The position numbers were made by a program, and so were the translations under genes. A stretch of 64,000 nucleotides of DNA from a virus. This document shows, in pieces, positions 26,085-33,454 of this stretch (positions are counted from its first letter, which is position 1; each line of letters begins with the position of its first letter). The notes under the pieces are model-generated. The model had not been told where the DNA came from. It saw only the letters and a program-made list of their open reading frames with translations, and did not search any database. The stretch lies in the IMG/VR virus record IMGVR_UViG_3300020603_000012, positions 1-64,000 of that record. One strand, given 5' to 3'.

Positions 26085-26092
26085 AATAAATA
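26085..26092 (+). promoter_or_regulatory. late-promoter-like box AATAAATA
   Basis: 8 nt before the plus-strand ATG at 26101; only two bases separate it from the divergent box. Confidence 0.5.
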
Positions 26093-26100
26093 CATAATAT

Positions 26101-26517
26101 ATGCGTAGTTACAAAGAATTTTTCTATGAACAAATACTAGGGGCTACGGAAGGTATTACTATTCAACATGTTGGAAACGTTAGAGCCACTGTAGACACTG
26201 GTAACAGCGGTTATAATGTACTTCATGCAGAAATAATTGATGGTGCAAAAGAGGGACATGTAAAATTTAAAACAGTAAACGACAAAGTGTTAGAATTGCC
26301 TGTAAAAGAGTTTATAACGGTATCCGGAAATAATAATACCAACGATAGACCAGTAGTAGAGTTAGACTGTAGCTTGGGCCAAGAACAATTTAATAAAGTT
26401 CCTTTCAGCCTTGCGGACAGAAGTCAGCAAGATACCCCTGTTCTCTTAAGTAAAGATTTTATAAAATTAAATGGCGGTGTTGTTAATGTTAATATTAACA
26501 GCGAAATTAAAAAATAA
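26101..26517 (+). CDS. late protein with capsid-targeting-like N-terminus
   Basis: A 138-residue protein starting MRSYKEFFYEQILGA, close to the T4 internal-protein leader MKTYQEFI-x-E. The rest is beta-rich (ITIQHVGNVRATVDTGNSGY, VELDCSLGQEQFNKVPFSL), suggesting a small barrel domain of unknown role. Divergent from the gene at 25454-26068; the two boxes are back to back. Confidence 0.6.
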   Translation: MRSYKEFFYEQILGATEGITIQHVGNVRATVDTGNSGYNVLHAEIIDGAKEGHVKFKTVNDKVLELPVKEFITVSGNNNTNDRPVVELDCSLGQEQFNKVPFSLADRSQQDTPVLLSKDFIKLNGGVVNVNINSEIKK

Positions 26518-26803
26518 CATTGCTTACCCCTATACAACTTAAGACATATCTTAAATTGTATGCGTTAATTTTATCTACCACACACACGGTAGGTGAGTAA
26601 ACAAATTCACTATCAACCCTCATTCCGATCTCTTCCCCAGGTAACAAAATATCATCCACATAGTCCATAGCCCCTCTTCTTTTTAAAAAAGAATAATATG
26701 GGTCTTTCGGCTCACCTTCTACAATTACATTATAATGACAAAACTCGTGTGCATAAAAGGTAAGATCTCTAAAACAAGAAATACTGGAAGGAGGATTAAC
26801 CAA
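26507..26803 (-). CDS. hypothetical small protein
   Basis: A 98-residue protein, probably TTG-initiated. HEFCHYNVIVEGEPKDPYYS and the run EEIGMRVDSEFVYSP suggest a small beta-rich domain. No promoter of either class is clear upstream. It overlaps the convergent gene at its 3' end by 11 bases. Start and function are uncertain. Confidence 0.5.
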   Translation of the reverse strand: MVNPPSSISCFRDLTFYAHEFCHYNVIVEGEPKDPYYSFLKRRGAMDYVDDILLPGEEIGMRVDSEFVYSPTVCVVDKINAYNLRYVLSCIGVSNVIF

Positions 26804-26844
26804 CTCCCCGCGTATAATTAAATTACACTAATTATTTAGTCAAA

Positions 26845-27501
26845 TTAGATTAATTTTCGGTTTTGTGCGAACTCAATAAACTTGTAAAATTCGTTTCTAG
26901 AATTATCTTTATCATCTAGAAAAGCACCAGACATTCTTGCGGTACGCATAGTTGAATCATGTCTAATGCCACGGTTAGAGCAGCATGTGTGAGCGGCCTC
27001 AATCATAACAGCTACTCCTTTATTCTTAATACAAACTTCATCAATATACTTGTGAATTTGCATTGTAAGGTTTTCTTGTACTTGAGGGCGACGAGAAAAC
27101 CAATCCACAATACGATTTAATTTACTCAATCCAATCACCTTACCGTCCTTTGCAGGAATATAAGCAACGTGGGCAAACCCCATAAAAGGTGCGTGGTGGT
27201 GTGAGCAGAGCGATGTAACTTTAATATTGGTTTGAGATACAATACCATCATACTTATCTACATTATCAAACGCGGTAATCTTAGGCGGCTCACTATAACA
27301 TCCCCAGGCAAAGTCTTCTACAAATGCCTTAGCAACCCTAAAGGGGGTGTTGGCACTATTTGGATCGTTTCTCCAATCATAACCCAAAGCGTCCATGTAT
27401 GCTTCATACGCGGCCGCGGCCTTTAGTATAATTTGATTTCTCTCTTCCTCGGAATGTGGATGGTTATGATTGGCAAAAGCTAGCTTTTTCTTATTAAACA
27501 T
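26845..27501 (-). CDS. folE: GTP cyclohydrolase I (FolE)
   Basis: A 218-residue protein spanning the FolE domain. Zinc and catalytic segments are present: TSLCSHHHAPFMG and AAHTCCSNRG, plus the KVIGLSKLNRIVDWFSRRPQ segment. It converts GTP to dihydroneopterin triphosphate, the first step toward folate or 7-deazaguanines. With QueD, QueE and QueC in the same window, the deazaguanine role is favoured. Its ATG lies six bases after TATAAT. Confidence 0.93.
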   Translation of the reverse strand: MFNKKKLAFANHNHPHSEEERNQIILKAAAAYEAYMDALGYDWRNDPNSANTPFRVAKAFVEDFAWGCYSEPPKITAFDNVDKYDGIVSQTNIKVTSLCSHHHAPFMGFAHVAYIPAKDGKVIGLSKLNRIVDWFSRRPQVQENLTMQIHKYIDEVCIKNKGVAVMIEAAHTCCSNRGIRHDSTMRTARMSGAFLDDKDNSRNEFYKFIEFAQNRKLI

Positions 27502-27507
27502 ATTATT

Positions 27508-27534
27508 ATTATATCAATAATGTTAGATAATCAA
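27508..27534 (-). promoter_or_regulatory. early-type promoter for folE
   Basis: TTGATT (27529-27534), 15-nt spacer, TATAAT (27508-27513), 6 nt to ATG at 27501. It abuts the divergent late-type box. Confidence 0.7.
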
Positions 27535-27542
27535 GATAAATA
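27535..27542 (+). promoter_or_regulatory. late-promoter-like box GATAAATA
   Basis: Seven of eight matches; 12 nt before ATG at 27555. Confidence 0.4.
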
Positions 27543-27554
27543 ATCAAACATTCT

Positions 27555-28880
27555 ATGTTAAACAAATTAATAGAAAATACCTTTAAGAACACACGTTTAA
27601 AGCGAGTTAGGGTAAAGTCTGATCCGTCAATACCGCCTGTGTTTGGATATGAAAATGTAAGCTGTTTTGAAGGTTATGTACTTGAGGAATGTGGTGAAGG
27701 TATGGTGAACGTTTATATTATAAATGCTCCACCAGCAGCAGATCCTATCCAGCAAGTAAGTGTAGCGCAATTAGAGCCGGTTGAAACAATATCTGCTACT
27801 CCTCAAATTTCAGATATAAAAACAGCACTTTTAAGAGCCTTAATCAAAGCAGGTCATGGAGAAGAGACCCCTGTCTATAATCAGATTAGAAATACTAGTA
27901 GTATAGATTTTATAAAAGCTTTTTTAGCCCAGGCCAATATTAGTATAGAGGATTTAATGGCAATTAATAATGAAAGCACTCTTCTGCCTTCTCCTTCAGC
28001 TGATGAAGATGTAAAAATTAAAAATAAAGCAGAAGATATATTTGGAACCCGCGAAGGTAAATTTGATAGGTTATTAAAGGCTACGGGTAAAGGTTTAAAT
28101 CTTTTAACTAAAACAGTAGGTGCAGGTGCAGAGCTGGTCCTAGGAAAGGATAATATAGTTGCAAGAGTTAACAGGTTTTTAAAATCTTTTGAAATAGGTG
28201 ATCTTGTTGATATTAAAAAAGTAACCGATAGGGCTAGAACAAAGGACTATTCACATTTACCTTACAATAATGAACCTGTTGTAATAACAGGCTTACCAAA
28301 GTTATCTTATCAGAAATATAATGAGGTTAAATACCAATTAATGGGTAGAATAAAAAATGTAAAGCTTTCCACCGACGGTATAATGTATGTTGTTGGGGAT
28401 ATACAACCAGAGTTAAATAAGATAAAAAAAATATTGTTAGATTTTACCTATCTTGATAACCCTTCTAAGGTAGGCAAAATTATTTTTGAAGATGTTGAGG
28501 GGGCAAGATTTTACAATAGGGGTACTATTGTATATTCTAATAGTGTGTGGTTGGTCAAGTTAGGTTCTCTAAACATTAACGATAAAACATCGGAGAATAA
28601 GAAAGATAATGCTTTCATAGCGGCCTCAATAAATCTTCTTAAAGAATCTTTAGGCACTAATTATGACGATTTGGCTAGAAGACCAGATTACAGTCTTATA
28701 GTAATTGAGGTTGCTATAGAGCTTAAGAAGCATAACCCGGAGACTATGGCGCAAATTGGAAAGTTTTTTAAGGAATATCTCCCCAAACAAGAAGAATATT
28801 TTAAATTATCAACAGATGAAAAGATAAATAGTATTAGAGGTTATTTAAAAAAGTTTAAGGAAACAACAAATGCCATCTAA
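27555..28880 (+). CDS. hypothetical late protein
   Basis: A 441-residue protein with no recognised enzymatic motif. N-terminus MLNKLIENTFKNTRLKRVRV has a short hydrophobic-x-E segment followed by basic residues; VFGYENVSCFEGYVLEEC suggests a small barrel domain. The middle (120-220) is charged and helical with a Gly/Lys-rich stretch (LLKATGKGLNLLTKTVGAGA); the C-terminal half is mixed alpha/beta. It overlaps the next gene by 11 bases. Confidence 0.55.
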   Translation: MLNKLIENTFKNTRLKRVRVKSDPSIPPVFGYENVSCFEGYVLEECGEGMVNVYIINAPPAADPIQQVSVAQLEPVETISATPQISDIKTALLRALIKAGHGEETPVYNQIRNTSSIDFIKAFLAQANISIEDLMAINNESTLLPSPSADEDVKIKNKAEDIFGTREGKFDRLLKATGKGLNLLTKTVGAGAELVLGKDNIVARVNRFLKSFEIGDLVDIKKVTDRARTKDYSHLPYNNEPVVITGLPKLSYQKYNEVKYQLMGRIKNVKLSTDGIMYVVGDIQPELNKIKKILLDFTYLDNPSKVGKIIFEDVEGARFYNRGTIVYSNSVWLVKLGSLNINDKTSENKKDNAFIAASINLLKESLGTNYDDLARRPDYSLIVIEVAIELKKHNPETMAQIGKFFKEYLPKQEEYFKLSTDEKINSIRGYLKKFKETTNAI

Positions 28881-29097
28881 AACAGAAAAACAGAAGAGAT
28901 TTTTTGGTGCCGTTATGGGGGCGAAGAAGGGTCAGTCTAAAGTTTCCGGTAAAGCAAGAGAAGTTGCCAAAGAAATGCCTAAAAAAGAAATTAAAAAGTA
29001 CTTAAAAAAAGAAAATTTTGATAATGTGGTTAATCATTTACTAGAGAAATTCTTTAAAGAAGGTATGACATTAGAAAAGAATTACACCTGTAAATAG
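28870..29097 (+). CDS. DUF3008-like small basic protein
   Basis: A 75-residue Lys-rich protein. MPSKTEKQKRFFGAVMGAKK then VSGKAREVAKEMPKKEIKKY fits the pattern of DUF3008-type phage and bacterial proteins. It ends at a TAG (29095-29097); the same frame then continues without another stop for 21 more codons that encode a Cys-rich tail, described separately. Translationally coupled to the preceding gene. Function unknown; the basic character suits nucleic acid binding. Confidence 0.7.
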   Translation: MPSKTEKQKRFFGAVMGAKKGQSKVSGKAREVAKEMPKKEIKKYLKKENFDNVVNHLLEKFFKEGMTLEKNYTCK

Positions 29098-29163
29098 GCT
29101 AAAGAAAAGAATTGTGATTGTGATGGTTGTTCAGATTGTATCGAAAATCAGTCTAGCGCTTGA
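29098..29163 (+). other. in-frame Cys-rich extension after amber stop
   Basis: Directly after the TAG at 29095-29097 the frame stays open to TGA (29161-29163) and encodes AKEKNCDCDGCSDCIENQSS plus Ala. The CxCxxCxxC cluster resembles the Cys cluster of the 25454-26068 protein. It is either a read-through domain or a remnant of a longer ancestor. Confidence 0.45.
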
Positions 29164-29187
29164 TTTATCACTATAAGTTAATATACT
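29160..29187 (+). promoter_or_regulatory. early-type promoter for queD
   Basis: TTGATT (29160-29165), 16-nt spacer, TATACT (29182-29187), 6 nt to ATG at 29194. Confidence 0.7.
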
Positions 29188-29193
29188 ATATAG

Positions 29194-29847
29194 ATGTCAT
29201 TTCAATTTGAAAGTACAAAAATTATTGATTTAGGTAGTTGTGCGTTTAGACAATGGAGAGCTGATAGTCATTGTAAGTTTATTCATGGCTACAGGCTGCA
29301 AGCTAAATTCTGGTTTGGTTGTAACAATTTAGACGAAAAGAATTGGGTTGTAGATTTTGGAGGTTTAAAGCAATTAAAATTAACTTTAGAGAAACAGTTT
29401 GATCACACATTATGCATTGCTGGTGATGATCCTTTATTAGAAGATTTTAAAAACCTACATAACAAAGGTGCTGTTGATTTAAGAATTATGCCAACAGGTG
29501 TAGGTATAGAGCGTACAGCACAATGGTGTTTTATAAATGCTGACATTATTATAAGATCCCAGACAAATAATAGATGTTGGGTTGAAAGAGTAGAGGTATG
29601 GGAGCATGATAAAAATTCTGCTATTGTAACGCGAGACTATGTTACAGTACCACAACATGATCCTTATGTTTCAGAGAAACATAATGCAGAACAATTTGAA
29701 CTACCTTTTCAACCACAGGCTACCACGGTTGCTGCTCCTGCTCCAGAGATACAAAACGCAGTTACAAGGAGTAATGCAGCTGCGGTCGGTAATGAAATGT
29801 CTACCGGTTGGGGCAATCCATTTGGTGGTACTAGCTGGGGTTCTTAA
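29194..29847 (+). CDS. queD: QueD/6-pyruvoyl-tetrahydropterin synthase-like protein, divergent
   Basis: A 217-residue protein; residues 1-150 follow the QueD/PTPS fold with Cys27 and IHGYRLQAKF (30-39), WVVDFGGLK, FDHTLC and MPTGVGIERTAQW. QueD makes 6-carboxytetrahydropterin, step two of the pathway. The usual zinc triad is altered: the HGH is HGY (His31, Tyr33) and the AAH histidine is not seen in its normal place. A Pro/Ala/Gly-rich tail (about 165-217, ending GWGNPFGGTSWGS) is an addition to the family. The tail overlaps the convergent phoH gene. Confidence 0.78.
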   Translation: MSFQFESTKIIDLGSCAFRQWRADSHCKFIHGYRLQAKFWFGCNNLDEKNWVVDFGGLKQLKLTLEKQFDHTLCIAGDDPLLEDFKNLHNKGAVDLRIMPTGVGIERTAQWCFINADIIIRSQTNNRCWVERVEVWEHDKNSAIVTRDYVTVPQHDPYVSEKHNAEQFELPFQPQATTVAAPAPEIQNAVTRSNAAAVGNEMSTGWGNPFGGTSWGS

Positions 29848-30568
29848 TAGTCTTAACTATAGAAACTATAAACTTTAGTAGCTTGCTCCTGGTAATATCG
29901 TCTTCGGTAAAGTGAAACGTTTCAATACCATGTTCCTTGCTGTTTTCACAACTGAAAGCTTTCATAAAACTCTGAAAGCCAGATTTAGGAATATCAGATT
30001 GCAAGGAATCACCAATAACAAATAACTTACAACCCTTACCAAATCTAGTTAGAATTGTTGTTAATTCATTATGCTCTAGATTTTGTGCCTCATCAACAAT
30101 TACCACATTGTTGGAAAACGTTGCTCCTCGTAAAAAATTAACAGGTATACATTTTAAATATTCATTCTCAAAGAGTATATTAGCTATTTGCTTACCCACA
30201 AGCTCATCACATTTTTCTACTAATGGTATGCTCCATGGCTTAAACTTATCGTCTACCTCCCCCGGTAAACTACCTAGTTTTCTAGAAGCTGATTCAACAA
30301 TACTCCGTATATACACAATTTCATCTGCCTTTCGCTCTTTAAGTAATGTTAAGGCAACATACACAGCAAGATATGTTTTTGAGCTTCCTGCTGGTCCATC
30401 TGCAAAAATGATGTTTGTTTTATCATCAAAAGCCTTCTCTGCAAAAGCTTTGTGATGTTCATTTAAATGAAACTTTTGATCAATTTTAAAATTTAGAAGA
30501 ATATCAGACTTAATGAGTTTTTCTTCAAATTTAGCAGCCTTTCTGGCTGCTCTAGCCATCTTAGACAT
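29831..30568 (-). CDS. phoH: PhoH-like ATPase
   Basis: A 245-residue protein with Walker A GPAGSSKT (about 58-65) and Walker B VVIVDEAQN, the PhoH-family core, plus FVIGDSLQSDIP. PhoH-like genes are very common in marine phages; the role (RNA-linked ATPase or phosphate response) is not settled. A late-type box AATAAATA lies 6 nt before the ATG. It overlaps the queD tail at the 3' end. Confidence 0.88.
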   Translation of the reverse strand: MSKMARAARKAAKFEEKLIKSDILLNFKIDQKFHLNEHHKAFAEKAFDDKTNIIFADGPAGSSKTYLAVYVALTLLKERKADEIVYIRSIVESASRKLGSLPGEVDDKFKPWSIPLVEKCDELVGKQIANILFENEYLKCIPVNFLRGATFSNNVVIVDEAQNLEHNELTTILTRFGKGCKLFVIGDSLQSDIPKSGFQSFMKAFSCENSKEHGIETFHFTEDDITRSKLLKFIVSIVKTIKNPS

Positions 30569-30574
30569 CTGTAT

Positions 30575-30582
30575 TATTTATT
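30575..30582 (-). promoter_or_regulatory. late-promoter-like box AATAAATA
   Basis: 6 nt before the phoH ATG at 30568. Confidence 0.5.
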
Positions 30583-30593
30583 CAAAATCTACA

Positions 30594-30621
30594 TTGATTA
30601 ATGCAAAGTTAACCTTATAAT
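30594..30621 (+). promoter_or_regulatory. early-type promoter for queE
   Basis: TTGATT (30594-30599), 16-nt spacer, TATAAT (30616-30621), 6 nt to ATG at 30628. Confidence 0.72.
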
Positions 30622-30627
30622 AATACT

Positions 30628-31374
30628 ATGTCTTTAGATACAACAATATTTTTAAGTGATGATAAGGTTTTTTATACAATAGAAGGGGAAGGCGAATATG
30701 TAGGTCACCCATCGGTGTTTATGAGATTATCGATGTGTAATTTAACGTGTAAAGGGTTTGCTTCTGCTGATTCACCTCACGGGTGCGATAGCTTTATAAG
30801 TTGGTCAGTAAAAAATCATTTTAAAATTAAAGACATTTTAGATTTACTGGATAATGAGGGGTATACAAAGCATTTACGTGAAGGGGCCATCTGGAAGATT
30901 ACAGGGGGTGAGCCTCTAATTCAACAGAAAAACCTATTAGAACTGGTTAGAGAGTTTGCTAAGCGTAATGGGTTTATACCAAAAATAGATTTTGAGACTA
31001 ATGCAACTATTCAACCTTTAGATGACTGGACAGCATACCGGGTAACATATACAACCTCTCCAAAGCTATCTAATAACGGTGACCCAGAAGAAAAGCGCTA
31101 TAAACCTGCCGTACTTAAATGGCACGTTAGTGCCGGTTCCGGATTCAAATTTGTAATTAACGAGCAAAAAGACTTAGACGAAGTATATGAGAAGTATATC
31201 AACCACCCAGATATATTGTTGCCAAGACATAGAGTATGGTTAATGCCGTGTTGTGGTAGTAGGCAAGAGCATACAGAAAAAGCTTCTATGGTAGCAGAAT
31301 TATGTAAAACACATGATATGAAATTTAGTCCAAGGTTGCAGCTAGTAATTTGGGATAAAGCATTAAAAGTATAG
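30628..31374 (+). CDS. queE: QueE-like radical SAM 7-carboxy-7-deazaguanine synthase
   Basis: A 248-residue protein. YTIEGEGEYVGHPSVFMRLS is the QueE N-terminal signature, ITGGEPLIQ the SAM-contact motif, and VTYTTSPKLSNNG matches the family. The cluster cysteines are rearranged: Cys37 and Cys41 keep CxxxC, but the expected third Cys (44) is Phe, and the next Cys is 53 in HGCDSF, so the motif is CxxxC-x11-C. QueE converts carboxytetrahydropterin to 7-carboxy-7-deazaguanine. Its promoter matches those of folE and queD, suggesting coordinated expression. Confidence 0.85.
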   Translation: MSLDTTIFLSDDKVFYTIEGEGEYVGHPSVFMRLSMCNLTCKGFASADSPHGCDSFISWSVKNHFKIKDILDLLDNEGYTKHLREGAIWKITGGEPLIQQKNLLELVREFAKRNGFIPKIDFETNATIQPLDDWTAYRVTYTTSPKLSNNGDPEEKRYKPAVLKWHVSAGSGFKFVINEQKDLDEVYEKYINHPDILLPRHRVWLMPCCGSRQEHTEKASMVAELCKTHDMKFSPRLQLVIWDKALKV

Positions 31375-31401
31375 TTGATTTTTTATACTCTTTATTTAAA
31401 T
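31375..31401 (+). promoter_or_regulatory. early-type promoter for 31408 gene
   Basis: TTGATT (31375-31380), 15-nt spacer, TTAAAT (31396-31401), 6 nt to ATG at 31408. Confidence 0.5.
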
Positions 31402-31407
31402 TAACTT

Positions 31408-31605
31408 ATGAACGTAAACATCGATGTAACTATTTCTGGTGAAAATGGTGGTGATGAATCATTTAGAGTACTATTAAATCAGGATGAACTTACCAATATT
31501 ATTAAAACTGAAGGTCTAGAAGCTGGTAATAAGGCATTAGATACTTTTGTAGATAAGTTTGTATTGCAGTTTAAGTCTAAGCTTGCTTCTGTTATCAATC
31601 GCTAA
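31408..31605 (+). CDS. hypothetical small acidic protein
   Basis: A 65-residue protein. It starts MNVNIDVTISGENGGDESFR, beta-like, then has a helical C-terminus (ELTNIIKTEGLEAGNKALDT ... FKSKLASVINR). No family recognised. It has a promoter of the queD/queE type and stands alone downstream of queE. Confidence 0.6.
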   Translation: MNVNIDVTISGENGGDESFRVLLNQDELTNIIKTEGLEAGNKALDTFVDKFVLQFKSKLASVINR

Positions 31606-31609
31606 TTAT

Positions 31610-31617
31610 AATAAATA
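31610..31617 (+). promoter_or_regulatory. late-promoter-like box AATAAATA
   Basis: Ends 4 nt before GTG at 31622, the same spacing as the GTG starts at 22349 and 50249. Confidence 0.55.
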
Positions 31618-31621
31618 ATTG

Positions 31622-32491
31622 GTGATTCTTAATAAGTTTGATAAGAAAGCAAACGAAATTTTACAAATTTTACAAGAGAACCCTGCGGCCGCAGCGGTTG
31701 CTATACCCGCATTAACTAAAGTGGCCCCGTGGGTAGCAGGTCTTTTTTCTGTATTAGTAGGAACCCTGGTCGGTGTGGGGGGTGGTGCTTGGGCGCCTCC
31801 ATTACCGACTCCAACAGAAACAGATGTAAAACCTGAAATAGATAAAAATAAGCCTAAAACATATCCACCCTTAGTTCCTCCAATACCTTCAACTAATGCA
31901 CCAGATGTAGTTGGTGGTAGTACCCCTGGGGTTTCTCCAGCACCAGATGTAGTCGGGGGTACGCCTGAAATTTCTGCACCGGCGCCAGCAGGTGTAAAAA
32001 CACCTGATGCAGCACAACCAGTACCAGTAGATCAAGCAGTGCCAGTAGATCAAGCAGTTCCTGTTGATCGATCAATTACTAATACTGCACAAAATGTTGG
32101 TGCTAAAGAAAAAGAAATTGCTGTAGCCAAAGATGCTGTACAAGATAAAACGGCTGGTCAAGCACCTATCGTAGCCCCACCACCACAATTAAAATTTTCT
32201 AAAACAGGCAATTTTAAATTAGAACGTCCAGAAGAAGGGTTTCCTAACTACCAATCACTAACACCTTATGCTATGGGACAATCCTATACTGACAACTCTA
32301 ATCTATCACCTAATAGTGTGTGGAAGCAAGTTATGAAAGGTAAGCAGCCCATAGAAGAGCTTCCCGCTGATATGCAGTCCCCTGAAGAAGTGGCCCAAAG
32401 ATTTAAGAAGTGGAAAGCAGATCAAAAGAAAAGAAAATACGAGGCCCCTGGTGCTTTTGGTGGTTTAGTCGGGGAACCCAATCTAGATTAA
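31622..32491 (+). CDS. Pro-rich late protein with hydrophobic segment and leader-like N-terminus
   Basis: A 289-residue protein if started at GTG 31622 (a TTG at 31619 is also possible). The N-terminus contains ILQILQENPAA, a leader-like x-x-E. Residues about 35-55 (WVAGLFSVLVGTLVGVGGGA) form a hydrophobic, possibly membrane-spanning segment. Residues 58-200 are a Pro/Val/Ala-rich low-complexity region including repeated PVDQAV. The C-terminus is charged. A late structural or head protein is inferred; no family recognised. Confidence 0.55.
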   Translation: MILNKFDKKANEILQILQENPAAAAVAIPALTKVAPWVAGLFSVLVGTLVGVGGGAWAPPLPTPTETDVKPEIDKNKPKTYPPLVPPIPSTNAPDVVGGSTPGVSPAPDVVGGTPEISAPAPAGVKTPDAAQPVPVDQAVPVDQAVPVDRSITNTAQNVGAKEKEIAVAKDAVQDKTAGQAPIVAPPPQLKFSKTGNFKLERPEEGFPNYQSLTPYAMGQSYTDNSNLSPNSVWKQVMKGKQPIEELPADMQSPEEVAQRFKKWKADQKKRKYEAPGAFGGLVGEPNLD

Positions 32492-32511
32492 TTACAATTA
32501 TATTATAAAAT
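32484..32511 (+). promoter_or_regulatory. early-type promoter for NadR-like gene
   Basis: TAGATT (32484-32489), 16-nt spacer, TAAAAT (32506-32511), 5 nt to ATG at 32517. Confidence 0.45.
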
Positions 32512-32516
32512 AAGAT

Positions 32517-33212
32517 ATGCGTATAGCTTTTAGCGGAGCCGCTTGTACAGGTAAAACAACAACAATTAGCGCCTTTTTAGCCAAATGGCCAAATTACAAG
32601 TCTCCAGAAACTTCATACAGAACATTAATATCAAATAATAAGCATAGTAAGAGAACAGATAAAAAGATTCAACGTAGTATTTTGCAGTTTATGGTAGATC
32701 AACAAAAAGGATATACCTTACATGATAATATTGTTTATGATAGGTGTGGGCTTGATAACGTAGTATATTCGCTATGGTGCCATGATAAGGGTATAAAAGG
32801 GTTTAACAAGCAATATATAGATGAATCAATAGAACTTGTAAAAGAGAGTATGAGAACCTTGGATATTATATTTCTATCAACCAGAGATTTAATGGGACCT
32901 ATAGTCAATAATAATATAAGAGAAGTTGACCCAGAGTTTGTTATGGAAACTGATAATATTTTTAGGGCTATTTACAGTCAGCTTCTATCAACAGGTGCTT
33001 CACCCTTCTTTCCTCCTCACGATAGCCCGGGGCTAATTGAACTTAAAGGGACAACAGAAGAAAGAATAGATCTTATTAGTATGTATATTACCCCAGAAGG
33101 TAGTATGTATGGTGAAGAACAAAGCCTAGTAAATATGGATGAAATCGCCAAAATGGAAAGCCTTCTAAGAGAACAAAAAGGGTTAGCTGCTAAAGAAAAA
33201 GGTATTTTGTAA
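32517..33212 (+). CDS. P-loop NTPase/kinase, AAA_28 (NadR kinase-like)
   Basis: A 231-residue protein with an N-terminal Walker A GAACTGKT (7-14), SPETSYRTLI, and NIVYDRCGLDNVVYS, as in AAA_28/NadR ribosylnicotinamide kinase-like proteins. It may phosphorylate a nucleoside or small metabolite; NAD salvage is possible but unproven. The last 30 residues are helical and charged. It stands between late genes but carries an early-type promoter. Confidence 0.7.
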   Translation: MRIAFSGAACTGKTTTISAFLAKWPNYKSPETSYRTLISNNKHSKRTDKKIQRSILQFMVDQQKGYTLHDNIVYDRCGLDNVVYSLWCHDKGIKGFNKQYIDESIELVKESMRTLDIIFLSTRDLMGPIVNNNIREVDPEFVMETDNIFRAIYSQLLSTGASPFFPPHDSPGLIELKGTTEERIDLISMYITPEGSMYGEEQSLVNMDEIAKMESLLREQKGLAAKEKGIL

Positions 33213-33218
33213 TAAATA
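33211..33218 (+). promoter_or_regulatory. late-promoter-like box AATAAATA
   Basis: 5 nt before ATG at 33224, directly overlapping the stop of the upstream gene. Confidence 0.55.
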
Positions 33219-33223
33219 TCTTA

Positions 33224-33454
33224 ATGTTATTTGATAAAAATTACAATTTTATAATGGAAAGTTTTAAGTCAATTAAAACCATTCATAGACTGTTTTATCC
33301 AAGAAACTTTAATCTATCTGAAGAATTTATAAATTCTTTTCGAAAAGAATATGCAAGGTTAAAGTCAATGAATATTGATGATAGAAGAATTTTACAGAAA
33401 ATGATTAAGGCGCTACCCTTTCATAAGGATAACGTAAATATTAATACTCTATAA
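33224..33454 (+). CDS. hypothetical small basic protein
   Basis: A 76-residue basic helical protein starting MLFDKNYNFIMESFKSIKTI; FIMES may act as a head-targeting leader (hydrophobic-x-E). No other motif. Late box five bases upstream. Its 3' end overlaps the convergent Gly-rich gene by 14 bases. Confidence 0.55.
   Translation: MLFDKNYNFIMESFKSIKTIHRLFYPRNFNLSEEFINSFRKEYARLKSMNIDDRRILQKMIKALPFHKDNVNINTL

Noticed and set aside
28870-29163. Reassignment of TAG as a sense codon in this phage
   Set aside because: Other genes and the tmRNA tag end in TAG, and TAA, TAG and TGA are all used as normal stops across the window.
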